The position numbers and the translations under genes are program-made. From Vibrio tubiashii (GTDB lineage Bacteria; Pseudomonadota; Gammaproteobacteria; Enterobacterales; Vibrionaceae), in assembly GCA_000775715.1 (NCBI GenBank), contig JRWQ01000012.1, positions 80,173-144,172 on the forward strand: a stretch of DNA of 64,000 nucleotides, given 5' to 3'. This document shows, one piece after another, positions 1-9,040 of the stretch. Under the pieces are notes generated by a model. That model was not told the origin of the DNA. It did no database searches and worked only from the letters and a program-made list of their open reading frames with translations. How positions within the stretch are numbered: the first letter of the stretch is position 1; every line of letters starts with the position of its first letter.

Positions 1-36
1 AAAATGGCTGCTAGTTGAAAACTACGCAGCCATTTC
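1..36 (-). terminator. Rho-independent terminator of glmS
   Basis: A hairpin with stem halves aatggctgc and gcagccatt lies about 65 bases past the glmS stop. On the minus strand it is followed by a short T run that reaches the window edge, so the tract may continue outside the window. Confidence 0.7.
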
Positions 37-99
37 AATATCAAAGATTAATTAGTCTTTTAAACCAATCGACAATCTTCTGAACAATAAAAGTGAGTC

Positions 100-1932
100 T
101 TACTCAACCGTCACCGCTTTGGCAAGGTTACGTGGTTGATCAACATCAGTACCTTTGATCAAAGCTACGTGGTAAGACAGCAGCTGCATTGGAACCGTAT
201 AATAGATTGGTGCCGTGACTTCACTTACGTGTGGCATCTTAATGATCTTCATGTTCTCATCGCTTTCAAAGCCCGCTGCTTCATCCGCGAATACATACAG
301 CAGACCGCCACGTGCACGCACTTCTTCGACGTTCGACTTCAACTTCTCTAACAGGTCGTTGCTTGGGGCAATAACCACCACTGGCATATCAGCATCGATC
401 AACGCAAGAGGACCGTGCTTGAGTTCGCCAGCTGCGTATGCTTCAGCGTGGATGTAAGAGATCTCTTTCAGCTTAAGAGACGCTTCCATAGCGATTGGGT
501 AGTACTCACCACGACCTAGGAATAGTGTGTGATGCTTATCTGCGAAGTCTGTTGCTAGCGCTTCAATTTCTTTATCAAACGCCAGTGCTTTCTCGATATC
601 TGTAGGCAATTGGTGAAGTGCTTGAACGATTTCAGCCTCTTTGGCTTCATCGATACGGCCTTGTAGACGACCAATTGACGTTACCATCATTAGCATCGCC
701 GCAAGTTGAGTTGTAAATGCTTTTGTTGATGCAACACCAATCTCAGTACCAGCACGGGTCATAAAGGCAAAATCTGACTCACGAACTAAAGACGAACCAG
801 CAACGTTACAGATTGTCATCGCCGCCATGTAGCCTTTTTCTTTCGCAAGGCGAAGTGCTGCTAATGTATCTGCAGTTTCGCCCGATTGAGAAAGCGTCAC
901 TAGCAAGCTGTTTGGACGAACCACAAAGTCACGGTAACGGAACTCAGACGCGATCTCTACGTCACAGCTTACGCCCGCCAAAGATTCAAACCAGTAACGT
1001 GCTGCCATACCTGAGTTGTAAGAAGTACCACATGCAATGATCTGAACGTGCTCAACTTTGCTTAGGATCTCTTCAGCTTTAACACCAATTGCATTAGTGA
1101 TAACAGAAGTATCTGAAATACGACCTTCCATTGTATTGATCAGTGCCGTTGGCTGCTCAAAGATCTCTTTCTGCATGAAATGACGGTATTTACCTTTGTC
1201 GCCTGCATCGTGTTCTGCGTTAGACTCAACAATTTCACGTTCAACAGGCTCACCATTTGCATCAAATACGTTAACTTCACGACGAGTCACTTCAGCAACA
1301 TCGCCCTCTTCTAGGTACATAAAGCGACGAGTCACGCTAAGTAGTGCCAATTGGTCAGATGCTAGGAAGTTTTCGCCAACACCAAAGCCGATTACGATTG
1401 GGCTACCAGAGCGAGCGACTACAATGCGTGAAGGATCTTTGCGATCAACGGCTACTGTGCCGTAGGCACCATCAAGTTGCTTCGCTGTCTTTTGTAGTGC
1501 TTCAACTAGCGTCTCAGAAGTACGCAGCTCCCACTCAACGAGGTGAGCAATAACTTCGGTATCGGTTTGAGACGTGAACTCATAACCACGACCTTGAAGA
1601 AGTGTGCGCAACTCTTCGTGGTTTTCGATGATACCGTTGTGAACAACTGCAATATCACCAGACATATGTGGGTGCGCGTTCGCTTCAGAAGGTTCACCGT
1701 GCGTTGCCCAACGTGTGTGAGCAATACCAGTGCCACCAACTACATTGGCTTCTTCTACAGCATCCGCCAGTTCTTGTACTTTACCAAGACGGCGAACACG
1801 GGTTAGGTTGCTTTCGCTATCGACAACAGCGACACCAGCAGAGTCGTAACCGCGGTATTCCAAACGGCGTAAACCTTCAACCAAAATTTCAGCAACATCT
1901 CGTTGTGCAACAGCACCGACGATTCCACACAT
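100..1932 (-). CDS. glmS: Glutamine--fructose-6-phosphate aminotransferase (isomerizing)
   Basis: GlmS makes glucosamine-6-phosphate from fructose-6-phosphate and glutamine, the entry step to UDP-GlcNAc for peptidoglycan and LPS. The start at 1932 leaves the catalytic Cys at residue 2 (MCGIVGA), as the N-terminal nucleophile amidotransferase needs, and has a GGAG ribosome binding site. An upstream in-frame start would bury this Cys and is rejected. The N-terminal glutaminase domain spans about residues 2-240 and two SIS isomerase domains follow. The product is 610 aa, the usual family length. It lies 84 bases downstream of a DeoR-type regulator on the same strand, and the two are probably cotranscribed. 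Confidence 0.97.
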   Translation of the reverse strand: MCGIVGAVAQRDVAEILVEGLRRLEYRGYDSAGVAVVDSESNLTRVRRLGKVQELADAVEEANVVGGTGIAHTRWATHGEPSEANAHPHMSGDIAVVHNGIIENHEELRTLLQGRGYEFTSQTDTEVIAHLVEWELRTSETLVEALQKTAKQLDGAYGTVAVDRKDPSRIVVARSGSPIVIGFGVGENFLASDQLALLSVTRRFMYLEEGDVAEVTRREVNVFDANGEPVEREIVESNAEHDAGDKGKYRHFMQKEIFEQPTALINTMEGRISDTSVITNAIGVKAEEILSKVEHVQIIACGTSYNSGMAARYWFESLAGVSCDVEIASEFRYRDFVVRPNSLLVTLSQSGETADTLAALRLAKEKGYMAAMTICNVAGSSLVRESDFAFMTRAGTEIGVASTKAFTTQLAAMLMMVTSIGRLQGRIDEAKEAEIVQALHQLPTDIEKALAFDKEIEALATDFADKHHTLFLGRGEYYPIAMEASLKLKEISYIHAEAYAAGELKHGPLALIDADMPVVVIAPSNDLLEKLKSNVEEVRARGGLLYVFADEAAGFESDENMKIIKMPHVSEVTAPIYYTVPMQLLSYHVALIKGTDVDQPRNLAKAVTVE

Positions 1933-2016
1933 ATTCAACTCCATTCTGTTGAATCCGATCGGCAGCAAGCAAAGGCCTGATTCGGATAAATTAGATTAAA
2001 ATTTAACTCAGTTCGT

Positions 2017-2778
2017 TTAGGCACAAAGCACTTTGACACCATGAGATTCAATTTTTGTTTTTAACTCTTGGTCTAAGTCTTTGTTAGTAATTAAGATGTC
2101 GATGGCCTTCCAAGCTAATTCCAAGTTGGGGATTTTTCTTCCGATCTTCTCAGACTCAACCATGACAATCACTTCTCGTGACACCTCGGCCATGACTTTG
2201 CTTAGGCCGACCAGCTCATTGAACGTTGTGGTCCCGCGTTCAAGGTCAACCCCGTCAGCACCTATAAATAGTTGGTCGAAGTCATAAGAGCGTAGAACAG
2301 ACTCAGCAACTTGGCCTTGGAAAGATTCTGAATGCGCATCCCAAGTGCCTCCCGTCATCAATAGTGTCGGTTCACTTTCTAGTTCATTCAGGGCATTGGC
2401 CACATTCAGTGAGTTAGTCATCACAACCAAACCACGCATCCCATCAAGTTGTTTGATCAAAGCAGCCGTTGTGCTTCCACTGTCGATAACAATGCGGTTA
2501 TGTTCACGAATCAGCTTAACGGCCGCTTCAGCCAGCTCATTCTTTCGAATCGAAACATTATCATTTAGTTCATCACTGACCACTTCTTTCGGTAAAGCAA
2601 TCGCGCCACCATAACGACGAAGTAGCTGACCATTTTTTTCCAATGATGCTAAATCCTTTCTGATCGTTACTTCTGATGTTTCAAATTGAGCAGAAAGCGC
2701 TTCCACGCTCACTTCTCCTTTCTCATTTACGAGATTGGAAATGGCGTGTCTTCTTAACTGTGTGTTTCGTTTCGACAT
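2017..2778 (-). CDS. DeoR/GlpR-family transcriptional regulator upstream of glmS
   Basis: The 253-aa protein has an N-terminal winged helix-turn-helix (about residues 6-60, including EVTIRKDLASLEKNGQLLRR, the DeoR signature) and a C-terminal sugar-phosphate-sensing domain of the isomerase-like DeoR fold. Family members repress sugar-use operons and release DNA on binding a phosphorylated sugar. Position directly before glmS on the same strand suggests an amino-sugar-phosphate effector, but that is inference. It resembles AgaR/GlpR-type proteins, and I cannot assign a specific symbol. It is divergent from pyk across a 430-base gap. Confidence 0.85.
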   Translation of the reverse strand: MSKRNTQLRRHAISNLVNEKGEVSVEALSAQFETSEVTIRKDLASLEKNGQLLRRYGGAIALPKEVVSDELNDNVSIRKNELAEAAVKLIREHNRIVIDSGSTTAALIKQLDGMRGLVVMTNSLNVANALNELESEPTLLMTGGTWDAHSESFQGQVAESVLRSYDFDQLFIGADGVDLERGTTTFNELVGLSKVMAEVSREVIVMVESEKIGRKIPNLELAWKAIDILITNKDLDQELKTKIESHGVKVLCA

Positions 2779-3208
2779 TTAAATACTGAAATAAGATTTC
2801 GAACTGAAAGTTATTATAATCACATCGAAACATTCTGGTCTATTTATTTCGATACAAAAAATTAATAAATAGCGCAAAAACCTTGTCCTAAGACAATTGT
2901 TAAGCAGTGATATTGGAATCATTCGGTGGTAGAATCCCCACCCTAAAAGAAAAAAAATTACAGAATTGACCGTTATTTTTTTGCAATCCACCCACTATAT
3001 CCTAGTGTTGTCACAAAAATGCGGCTAATTATGACACTAAGTTGGTCATAAAATGACTAAACTACGTGAAAGACTTTCAGTTCTGAAGCCGAACAGAGAA
3101 ACATCAGCTATAAATAATAGGCAGGCACAAAATGCTTTTTAATAGCATAGGTTTCAGACCAATAACCGACTTTCAAATTGTAACTATATTGACCGGAGAG
3201 TATCTTCC
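2779..3208. other. Divergent intergenic region between deoR-type gene and pyk
   Basis: This gene-free 430-base stretch must hold the promoters of the DeoR-type gene (leftward) and pyk (rightward). It is AT-rich with several TATAAA/TAAAT-like hexamers, for example around 3110-3117. I could not single out one promoter with confidence. The pyk ribosome binding site, GGAGAG, lies near 3195-3200. Confidence 0.5.
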
Positions 3209-4621
3209 ATGAAAAAGACCAAAATCGTATGTACGATTGGCCCTAAAACTGAATCAGTAGAGAAGTTAACTGAACTAGTAAACGCAGGCATGAACGTTAT
3301 GCGTCTTAACTTCTCTCACGGTGACTATGAAGAGCACGGCACTCGTATCGCGAACTTCCGTGAAGTTATGGATAAAGTAGGTAAACAACTAGCGATCCTT
3401 CTAGATACTAAAGGTCCTGAAATCCGTACTATCAAACTAGAAGGCGGCAATGACGTTGATCTAGTCGCTGGTCAAGAGTTCACTTTCACTACTGACACTT
3501 CTGTAGTTGGTAACAAAGAAACTGTTGCTGTAACTTACGCAGGTTTCGCAAAAGACCTTTCTGAAGGCAACACCATCCTAGTCGATGACGGCCTAATCGA
3601 AATGGAAGTTATCGCTACAACTGAAACTGAAGTTAAGTGTAAAGTTCTTAACAACGGTGCACTAGGCGAAAACAAAGGTGTTAACCTTCCTGGCGTTTCA
3701 GTTCAACTTCCAGCTCTATCTGAAAAAGATAAGAACGACCTTAAATTCGGTTGTGAGCAAGGCGTTGACTTTGTTGCTGCTTCTTTCATCCGTAAAGCAG
3801 CTGACGTGAAAGAGATCCGCGAAATCCTAGACGCAAACGGCGGCAAAGACATCCACATCATCTCGAAGATCGAGAACCAAGAAGGTGTAGATAACTTCGA
3901 TGAAATCCTAGAGCTTTCTGACGGTATCATGGTTGCTCGTGGTGACCTAGGTGTTGAAATCCCAGCTGAAGAAGTAATCTTCGCTCAGAAGATGATGATC
4001 GAGAAGTGTAACCGTGCACGTAAGATGGTTATCACTGCAACTCAAATGCTTGACTCTATGATCAGCAACCCACGTCCTACTCGTGCTGAAGCGGGTGACG
4101 TTGCGAACGCAATCATGGACGGTACTGATGCAGTAATGCTTTCTGGTGAAACTGCGAAAGGTAAGTACCCAGTTGAAGCGGTAACTATCATGGCGCAAAT
4201 CGCTAACCGTACTGACAGCGCGCTAAAAGCTGAGCTAGGTTCTCGTCTAGACAGCCCACGCCTACGTATCACAGAAGCAGTATGTAAAGGTGCAGTAGAC
4301 ACAGCTGAGAAACTAGCTGCTCCACTAATCATCGTTGCTACTGAAGGTGGTAAGTCTGCACGTTCTGTACGTAAGTACTTCCCAACTGCAAACATCATCG
4401 CTCTAACAACAAACAAGAAGACAGCTGCACAACTAGTTCTTACTAAAGGTGTTCGCCCTGTTCTTGTTGATTCTATCGAAAGCACTGACGCGTTCTACAA
4501 GAACGGTAAACAGTACGCTCTAGAGTCTGGCTTTGGTAACAAGGGCGACATCGTAGTCATGGTTTCTGGTGCTCTAGTCGCTTCAGGTACTACCAACACT
4601 GCGTCTGTACACGTTCTATAA
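3209..4621 (+). CDS. pykF: Pyruvate kinase (type I)
   Basis: Pyruvate kinase converts phosphoenolpyruvate and ADP to pyruvate and ATP in the last step of glycolysis. The 470-aa length and N-terminus ([15 protein letters not shown]) match the fructose-1,6-bisphosphate-activated PykF type. The active-site signature [10 protein letters not shown] with the catalytic Lys falls near residue 220, followed by [12 protein letters not shown]. The allosteric C-terminal domain covers about residues 350-470. Codon use is strongly biased to abundant tRNAs, as in the most highly expressed genes. A good terminator follows the stop. Confidence 0.96.
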   Translation: MKKTKIVCTIGPKTESVEKLTELVNAGMNVMRLNFSHGDYEEHGTRIANFREVMDKVGKQLAILLDTKGPEIRTIKLEGGNDVDLVAGQEFTFTTDTSVVGNKETVAVTYAGFAKDLSEGNTILVDDGLIEMEVIATTETEVKCKVLNNGALGENKGVNLPGVSVQLPALSEKDKNDLKFGCEQGVDFVAASFIRKAADVKEIREILDANGGKDIHIISKIENQEGVDNFDEILELSDGIMVARGDLGVEIPAEEVIFAQKMMIEKCNRARKMVITATQMLDSMISNPRPTRAEAGDVANAIMDGTDAVMLSGETAKGKYPVEAVTIMAQIANRTDSALKAELGSRLDSPRLRITEAVCKGAVDTAEKLAAPLIIVATEGGKSARSVRKYFPTANIIALTTNKKTAAQLVLTKGVRPVLVDSIESTDAFYKNGKQYALESGFGNKGDIVVMVSGALVASGTTNTASVHVL

Positions 4622-4650
4622 TAAAGCGTTAACAAGCACATTTTCTATCA

Positions 4651-4675
4651 AAGAGGGCTTCGGCCCTCTTTTTTT
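4651..4675 (+). terminator. Rho-independent terminator of pykF
   Basis: A GC-rich hairpin (aagagggc, loop ttcg, gccctctt) is followed by a run of seven T. It begins 29 bases past the pyk stop. Confidence 0.92.
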
Positions 4676-4684
4676 ATGTTTATC

Positions 4685-4851
4685 TTATACCAGTCTGGAT
4701 AAGTAGATGATCAGATAATTGCGCAGGAAAAATCGCTTAGAGCAAGGCATAGATTGCAGCTAGCTAGTTGCTCTACCTACAAAATCTATAACGCTGCTAT
4801 CAGCGATTTTAACCAGCAAGAATGTCCAGATACTTGTTTAGATTGGTATTA
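4685..4851. repeat. Long imperfect palindrome, possible MITE-like intergenic element
   Basis: The two halves of this roughly 167-base stretch are reverse complements of each other with small indels. The ends read TTATACC and GGTATTA, and the centre lies at GCAGCTAGCTAGTTGC (4756-4771). Arms include AAAATCGCT on the left against AGCGATTTT on the right. There is no coding capacity. It lies between the pyk terminator and the convergent SIMPL gene, a typical landing place for miniature inverted-repeat elements. Confidence 0.7.
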
Positions 4852-4937
4852 CTCACCAACACTTCAAGGAGACTTAGCTGCACCAGCGTCTAAAAGAACG
4901 CTGGCTACAAACTTTTGATACTAGTGTGGATTGTCGA

Positions 4938-5633
4938 CTAATCCAATCGGTAAATGACTTCAACACTGTCTCGAAGAATAATCGTAGAATCTTGGTAGCC
5001 ACTTGACTCTGAACGTGCATCCATAGCCATCGATCTCATCAAGACGGGTTGCTGACCGGACATTCTGTAATTAATACGCCATACATCACCGAGCTCTTGG
5101 CCAAAACCTTGGGCAAGTGACTCCGCTTTCGTCATCGCATCTTTAATTGCGGCCAAGCGCGCCTGTTGTTGATATTGGGCCTGATCTTTCACTTTCAGTT
5201 GAATATTGTCGATCTGATTAATACCCGAGTTCAAAGCGATATCTAGGTACTGATTAAGATTGGCAAGATCGTCAACCGTCACAGTAACGCTGCGCGAAGC
5301 ACGATATCCGACCAACTCGGGTTTACCATTTTTAGGATAGTGATATTGGGGAGCGATATAGAGATTTGAGCTAGTGACATGGCTCTGTTCAACGCCTTTC
5401 TGATTCAAAGCATCGAGGAATGTGCTAACCACTTGATCGACTGACTTTTTAGCTTGTTCCGCAGTCATCGTTGATTCAACAACTTTAACCGAAAACTCTG
5501 CCATATCAGGCTTAGCAATCACTTCGCCATAGCCGGTCGTTGCTAAATGGGCGAAATTGGGGCTATTTGCTAGCACGGAGACACTGGTCAACGACAACGC
5601 CAATGTAACAACAAATGTAGAGATAACTTTCAT
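4938..5633 (-). CDS. SIMPL-domain (DUF541, YggE-like) periplasmic protein
   Basis: The 231-aa protein starts with a cleavable signal peptide (about residues 1-23, ending LANS) and continues as one SIMPL/DUF541 domain, with the typical TGYGEVIAKPDMAEFSVKV opening. E. coli YggE, of this family, is linked to protection against oxidative stress, but its biochemical role is unknown. The ATG at 5633 is preferred over the in-frame TTG two codons upstream because a GGTGA element lies at proper distance. It is transcribed alone, convergent with pyk. Confidence 0.85.
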   Translation of the reverse strand: MKVISTFVVTLALSLTSVSVLANSPNFAHLATTGYGEVIAKPDMAEFSVKVVESTMTAEQAKKSVDQVVSTFLDALNQKGVEQSHVTSSNLYIAPQYHYPKNGKPELVGYRASRSVTVTVDDLANLNQYLDIALNSGINQIDNIQLKVKDQAQYQQQARLAAIKDAMTKAESLAQGFGQELGDVWRINYRMSGQQPVLMRSMAMDARSESSGYQDSTIILRDSVEVIYRLD

Positions 5634-5743
5634 ACTCAATCACCAAAATCTAGGAGAGGTTGAATACATCATAGGTAGTGAATAAATTGAAACCAACATC
5701 CGTACCTAAGTTCTGACAAAGAACTAACTCAGCAATCAGACAA

Positions 5744-6640
5744 CTATTTAGGCAATAGGTCTCGAGTGTAAGAGACAATAGCGTGAGTGACTTCTTTTAA
5801 CAGCCCCGTTTCAAGCTGCCAGTGATGCCAATAGATACGAAAACTCATAAAACAACCCGGCATCAGATCCACCAACTTCCCTGAAGCCAGCTCATGTTCT
5901 ATTTGCAATTTTGGGATTAAACAGTAAGCGCAGCCCAATAAAGCTAGATTAACAAATGCCTCTGAACTGGCGACATGGTGATGAGGCATCGCTTCTGGAG
6001 AAATGTTAAAGTGCTGCTTTAGGAAGTCTCGGTGCAGTTCATCATGTTGATCATAAGAGACTGCAGGCGCTAGCTTTAATGCATCTCGCGTCACGCCGCA
6101 AGGAAAATAGTCTTTTGCGAATTCTGGACTTGCGACACAGACATAGTCCATTCTACCGATATATTTGGCTTCACAGCCCACCATCGCTTTGGGCTCCATA
6201 CTCAACGCGCCCAGCACTTCACCATTTTTAAGCTTGTCGAGTGTTTTCGCTTCACCATAAACCTCTAGTTCGAACTGAACCCTTCTTGATTTCATGATAG
6301 GGGCTAAGGCAGGTAGTAGCCATGTGGCTAAACTGTCTGCATTGGTAGCAATGGCCGCTTTTTGCAGCCGCTTAGTCGTCTCGCTATCCAATTCAGGAAT
6401 GAGATCGGCCTCAAGTAGTTGAACTTGTTGATACAAGGCTAGCAGTTTTTGCCCTACAGGAGTGGCGCGAGGAGGTTGCTCACGCACCAATACAGGTTGG
6501 GCAATAAACTTTTCTAGCTGCTTAACCCGTTGCGACACCGCTGATTGAGACACAAACAAGGTTTCCGCCGCACGTTCAAAGTTTCCTTTAACAATAACGG
6601 CTTCTAAAGCCTCTATCCATCGATAATCCAAACCACGCAT
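5744..6640 (-). CDS. argP: LysR-family regulator ArgP (IciA)
   Basis: This 298-aa LysR-type regulator has an N-terminal winged HTH (residues about 5-62, with [24 protein letters not shown] cut here as [18 protein letters not shown]) and a two-lobed effector domain. ArgP senses lysine and arginine and activates the basic amino-acid exporter gene argO. The identification rests on the family motifs and on the divergent argO-type exporter 120 bases away, the classical ArgP arrangement. A LysR-type inverted repeat lies between them. Confidence 0.9.
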   Translation of the reverse strand: MRGLDYRWIEALEAVIVKGNFERAAETLFVSQSAVSQRVKQLEKFIAQPVLVREQPPRATPVGQKLLALYQQVQLLEADLIPELDSETTKRLQKAAIATNADSLATWLLPALAPIMKSRRVQFELEVYGEAKTLDKLKNGEVLGALSMEPKAMVGCEAKYIGRMDYVCVASPEFAKDYFPCGVTRDALKLAPAVSYDQHDELHRDFLKQHFNISPEAMPHHHVASSEAFVNLALLGCAYCLIPKLQIEHELASGKLVDLMPGCFMSFRIYWHHWQLETGLLKEVTHAIVSYTRDLLPK

Positions 6641-6663
6641 TTCACTCTCTACCTGACAAAATC

Positions 6664-6678
6664 ATTAGATGTTCTAAT
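6664..6678. promoter_or_regulatory. Candidate ArgP/LysR-type operator
   Basis: ATTAGA-tgt-TCTAAT is a perfect 6-bp inverted repeat that fits the T-N11-A LysR motif. It lies between divergent argP (start 6640) and argO (start 6761). Assignment to ArgP is from position and symmetry only. Confidence 0.5.
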
Positions 6679-6760
6679 ATAGTATAAAAATCATTAATTA
6701 TACTTATTGTTTTGGTTTGCTTATCTTCTCGCTATTCAGTTATTTCTTGGAGATAAGTCC

Positions 6761-7381
6761 GTGAACTTTTGGCTTCTATTACAAGGTTTTGGCCTTGGCG
6801 CCAGTATGATCATCCCGATCGGCGCACAAAACGCTTATGTATTAAATCAGGGCATCAAACGTCAACACCACCTAGCAACAGCAACCATCTGCAGCGTACT
6901 CGATATTGTATTTATCTCTTTGGGGATCTTCGGTGGCGGAGCCCTGCTGTCACAAAATGAAACCCTACTAATGTTGGTTACTTTGGGCGGAATCGCTTTC
7001 CTTTTACTCTATGGTTCACTATCTCTGAAAAGTGCATTTGCACCGCAATTAGAAGAGACTCAACTTGACCAGACTTTAAGAGGGAAACGTGCGGTCATTC
7101 TAGGGGCATTAGCCGTCACTGTACTTAACCCTCATCTTTACCTAGACACAGTGGTAATCCTCGGGTCGATTGGCGGTCAATTTGAAGGGCAAGATCGCAT
7201 CGCTTTTGCTGTCGGAACTATGATGGCTTCGCTAGTATGGTTTTTCTCTCTTTCCATTGGTGCAGCAAAACTTGGGCCGACATTGTCACAACCTCGGGTA
7301 AAGCAAGGTATTGATATTATTGTTGCGATTATAATGTTTGTGATTGCCTTTATGTTGGCAACAGAGTTGTTCAATCAGTAA
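6761..7381 (+). CDS. argO: LysE/ArgO-family basic amino-acid exporter
   Basis: This 206-aa inner-membrane exporter of the LysE superfamily has about six hydrophobic helices and the hallmark GLGASMIIPIGAQNAYVLNQG near the N-terminus (residues 9-29, shown here only in part by family recognition). The GTG start at 6761 is chosen because it has a GGAGAT ribosome binding site eight bases upstream and gives the usual length. A start at 6707 would add an unsupported leader. It is divergent from argP, its expected activator, and exports arginine and possibly lysine analogues. Confidence 0.9.
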   Translation: MNFWLLLQGFGLGASMIIPIGAQNAYVLNQGIKRQHHLATATICSVLDIVFISLGIFGGGALLSQNETLLMLVTLGGIAFLLLYGSLSLKSAFAPQLEETQLDQTLRGKRAVILGALAVTVLNPHLYLDTVVILGSIGGQFEGQDRIAFAVGTMMASLVWFFSLSIGAAKLGPTLSQPRVKQGIDIIVAIIMFVIAFMLATELFNQ

Positions 7382-7394
7382 ATCTAGGTGACAT

Positions 7395-7877
7395 ATGTGC
7401 AAGCTTGAAGCAATTTATCAGTTCAACAAACAGCTTTTAGGCCAATTAAATGTGGACTACCAAGAGTGGCAACATGAGCCAATTTTGGACTTTGAGACCG
7501 ATGAAAGAATAGCTCGAGAGTTAGGTTGGACTGGGACTCACAGTAAAAGTCTGTTCCTCAAAATCAAAGACTCAGGCTACGTGTTACTTCTAGCAGACAA
7601 GGACTCACGTTTAGATACCAAGAGCATAAAAGCACTAACGGGCAAACGTCCTTCAATAGTCAGCAATGAAGAGATGATTGAGCAGATTGGCTGCATTCCT
7701 GGTGCGGTATGCCCTTTCGGTTTACCCAAGGAAGTCGCGATTATTGTTGACCGCAGACTCTTCCAACAACAGGAAATTCTCTATACACCAGGTAAACCAG
7801 AGTTCACATTTGGTATTCCTGCAAACCGACTCAAAGTGGTTTTGAACGCACTTGAGAACCGAATCCTAGAAATGTAA
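7395..7877 (+). CDS. YbaK/EbsC-type aminoacyl-tRNA deacylase
   Basis: The 160-aa single-domain protein of the YbaK/ProX editing family hydrolyses mischarged aminoacyl-tRNA in trans. Diagnostic stretches are SKSLFLKIKDSGYVLLL in the middle and GCIPGAVCPFGLP around residues 97-109, which form the editing pocket. The exact substrate (Ala-tRNAPro or another) cannot be read from sequence. It follows argO by 13 bases and may share its transcript. It converges on mscS. Confidence 0.82.
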   Translation: MCKLEAIYQFNKQLLGQLNVDYQEWQHEPILDFETDERIARELGWTGTHSKSLFLKIKDSGYVLLLADKDSRLDTKSIKALTGKRPSIVSNEEMIEQIGCIPGAVCPFGLPKEVAIIVDRRLFQQQEILYTPGKPEFTFGIPANRLKVVLNALENRILEM

Positions 7878-7902
7878 AAAGCGAGGCAATTTGCCTCGCT
7901 TA
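7876..7902 (-). terminator. Terminator between ybaK-type gene and mscS
   Basis: A hairpin gcgaggcaa/ttgcctcgc has a T run on the minus strand, so it best serves mscS. It may also stop transcription from the plus strand, where the T tract is weak. Confidence 0.75.
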
Positions 7903-7923
7903 CATTCGTTTTCAACCGCCAAA

Positions 7924-8790
7924 TTACGCTTCGACTTTGTTGAGATGTACATCCATTTGCGGGAATGGAATCTCAATACCTTCTTTGTCTAGGCCCTCTT
8001 TTATAGCCTGCATTAAATCGAAGTACACAGCCCAGTAGTCCGCTGTTTTAACCCATGGGCGTACAACGAAGTTTACCGATGAGTCTGCAAGTGTATGAAC
8101 ACCAACCAGAACACCCGGCTCTTTTAGGATACGCTCATCCGACTGACAAATCTTAGTTAACAGATCTTTGGTTTTCTGCAAATCCGAATTGTAAGAGACC
8201 CCAATCATCAGATCAACACGGCGAGTTTCATGTCGAGAGTAGTTGGTAATAGGGCTACCGATCACACTACCATTAGGTACCACAACCATTTTGTTATCAG
8301 GAGTCGTCAAGACAGTTTGGAAGATTTGAATCGAATCTACCGAGCCAGCTACGCCACCAATCTCAACATAGTCACCGGATTTAAATGGGCGGAATGCAAC
8401 AATAAGAACACCTGCTGCAAAGTTAGATAGTGAACCTTGTAGTGCTAAACCAACGGCTAAACCCGCAGCACCGATCACAGCCACAACAGAGGCAGTTTGA
8501 ACGCCTAATCGTCCTAGAGCAGCAATCAATACAATTACAAATAGTAGGTAACGCACTAGCCCATGGACGAATTCAACAACCGCTTTGTCCATCTTCTTCT
8601 TGTTTAGAATTTTCGCGACACTGTTGGCGACCGCCTTCACAATGATATTACCGATGAACAAAATCAGAATAGCGGAGATAATATTCACGCCGTACTGAAC
8701 TAAAAGATCCGAGTTATTCGTCAACCACTGCTCGGCATGGCTGATACTATCAACCAATGGAGTTTCAATCCCTGCAGATTCACCTGCCAT
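7924..8790 (-). CDS. mscS: Small-conductance mechanosensitive channel MscS
   Basis: This 288-aa inner-membrane channel opens under membrane tension and releases solutes in osmotic downshock. Three N-terminal helices lie at about residues 30-57, 68-90 and 96-127. The third is the pore helix with the Gly/Ala pattern GAAGLAVGLALQGSLSNFAAG. The cytoplasmic beta and alpha/beta vestibule domains follow, including the usual GDYVEIGGVAGSV. The length is close to that of E. coli MscS. It is a single gene with terminators at both sides. Confidence 0.94.
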   Translation of the reverse strand: MAGESAGIETPLVDSISHAEQWLTNNSDLLVQYGVNIISAILILFIGNIIVKAVANSVAKILNKKKMDKAVVEFVHGLVRYLLFVIVLIAALGRLGVQTASVVAVIGAAGLAVGLALQGSLSNFAAGVLIVAFRPFKSGDYVEIGGVAGSVDSIQIFQTVLTTPDNKMVVVPNGSVIGSPITNYSRHETRRVDLMIGVSYNSDLQKTKDLLTKICQSDERILKEPGVLVGVHTLADSSVNFVVRPWVKTADYWAVYFDLMQAIKEGLDKEGIEIPFPQMDVHLNKVEA

Positions 8791-8990
8791 AATCTATACC
8801 CTCTAAATTAAAATGACTCTACGAAACACGTTGTCTTTCATTATTATTTTAGCAACAACACCTCTTTTCATTCACTGAGGCAATGTCAGCTTTTTGGCAC
8901 AATATCTTATTTTTGACCAACATCAAAGTTATGTTTTTACAAAACAACCGACACGCTCACTTATCAGAATCGCCTGATAGTTGCAGGCAT

Positions 8991-9017
8991 AAAAAAACCC
9001 GCTCGATGAGCGGGTTT
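8991..9017 (-). terminator. Rho-independent terminator of fbaA
   Basis: Stem aaacccgctc/gagcgggttt with loop ga-t, followed on the minus strand by seven T. It is 24 bases past the fbaA stop. The rest of 8791-9040 shows nothing else I can name. Confidence 0.9.
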
Positions 9018-9040
9018 AATCTAATTCAGTGTAAGACGAA

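Noticed and set aside
4042..4485. 147-aa minus-strand frame inside pyk
   Set aside because: Strong codon bias of pyk leaves open antisense frames, and there is no promoter or start signal.
4685..4851. ERIC element
   Set aside because: The palindrome does not show the conserved ERIC core that I know, so I list it as an unnamed repeat.
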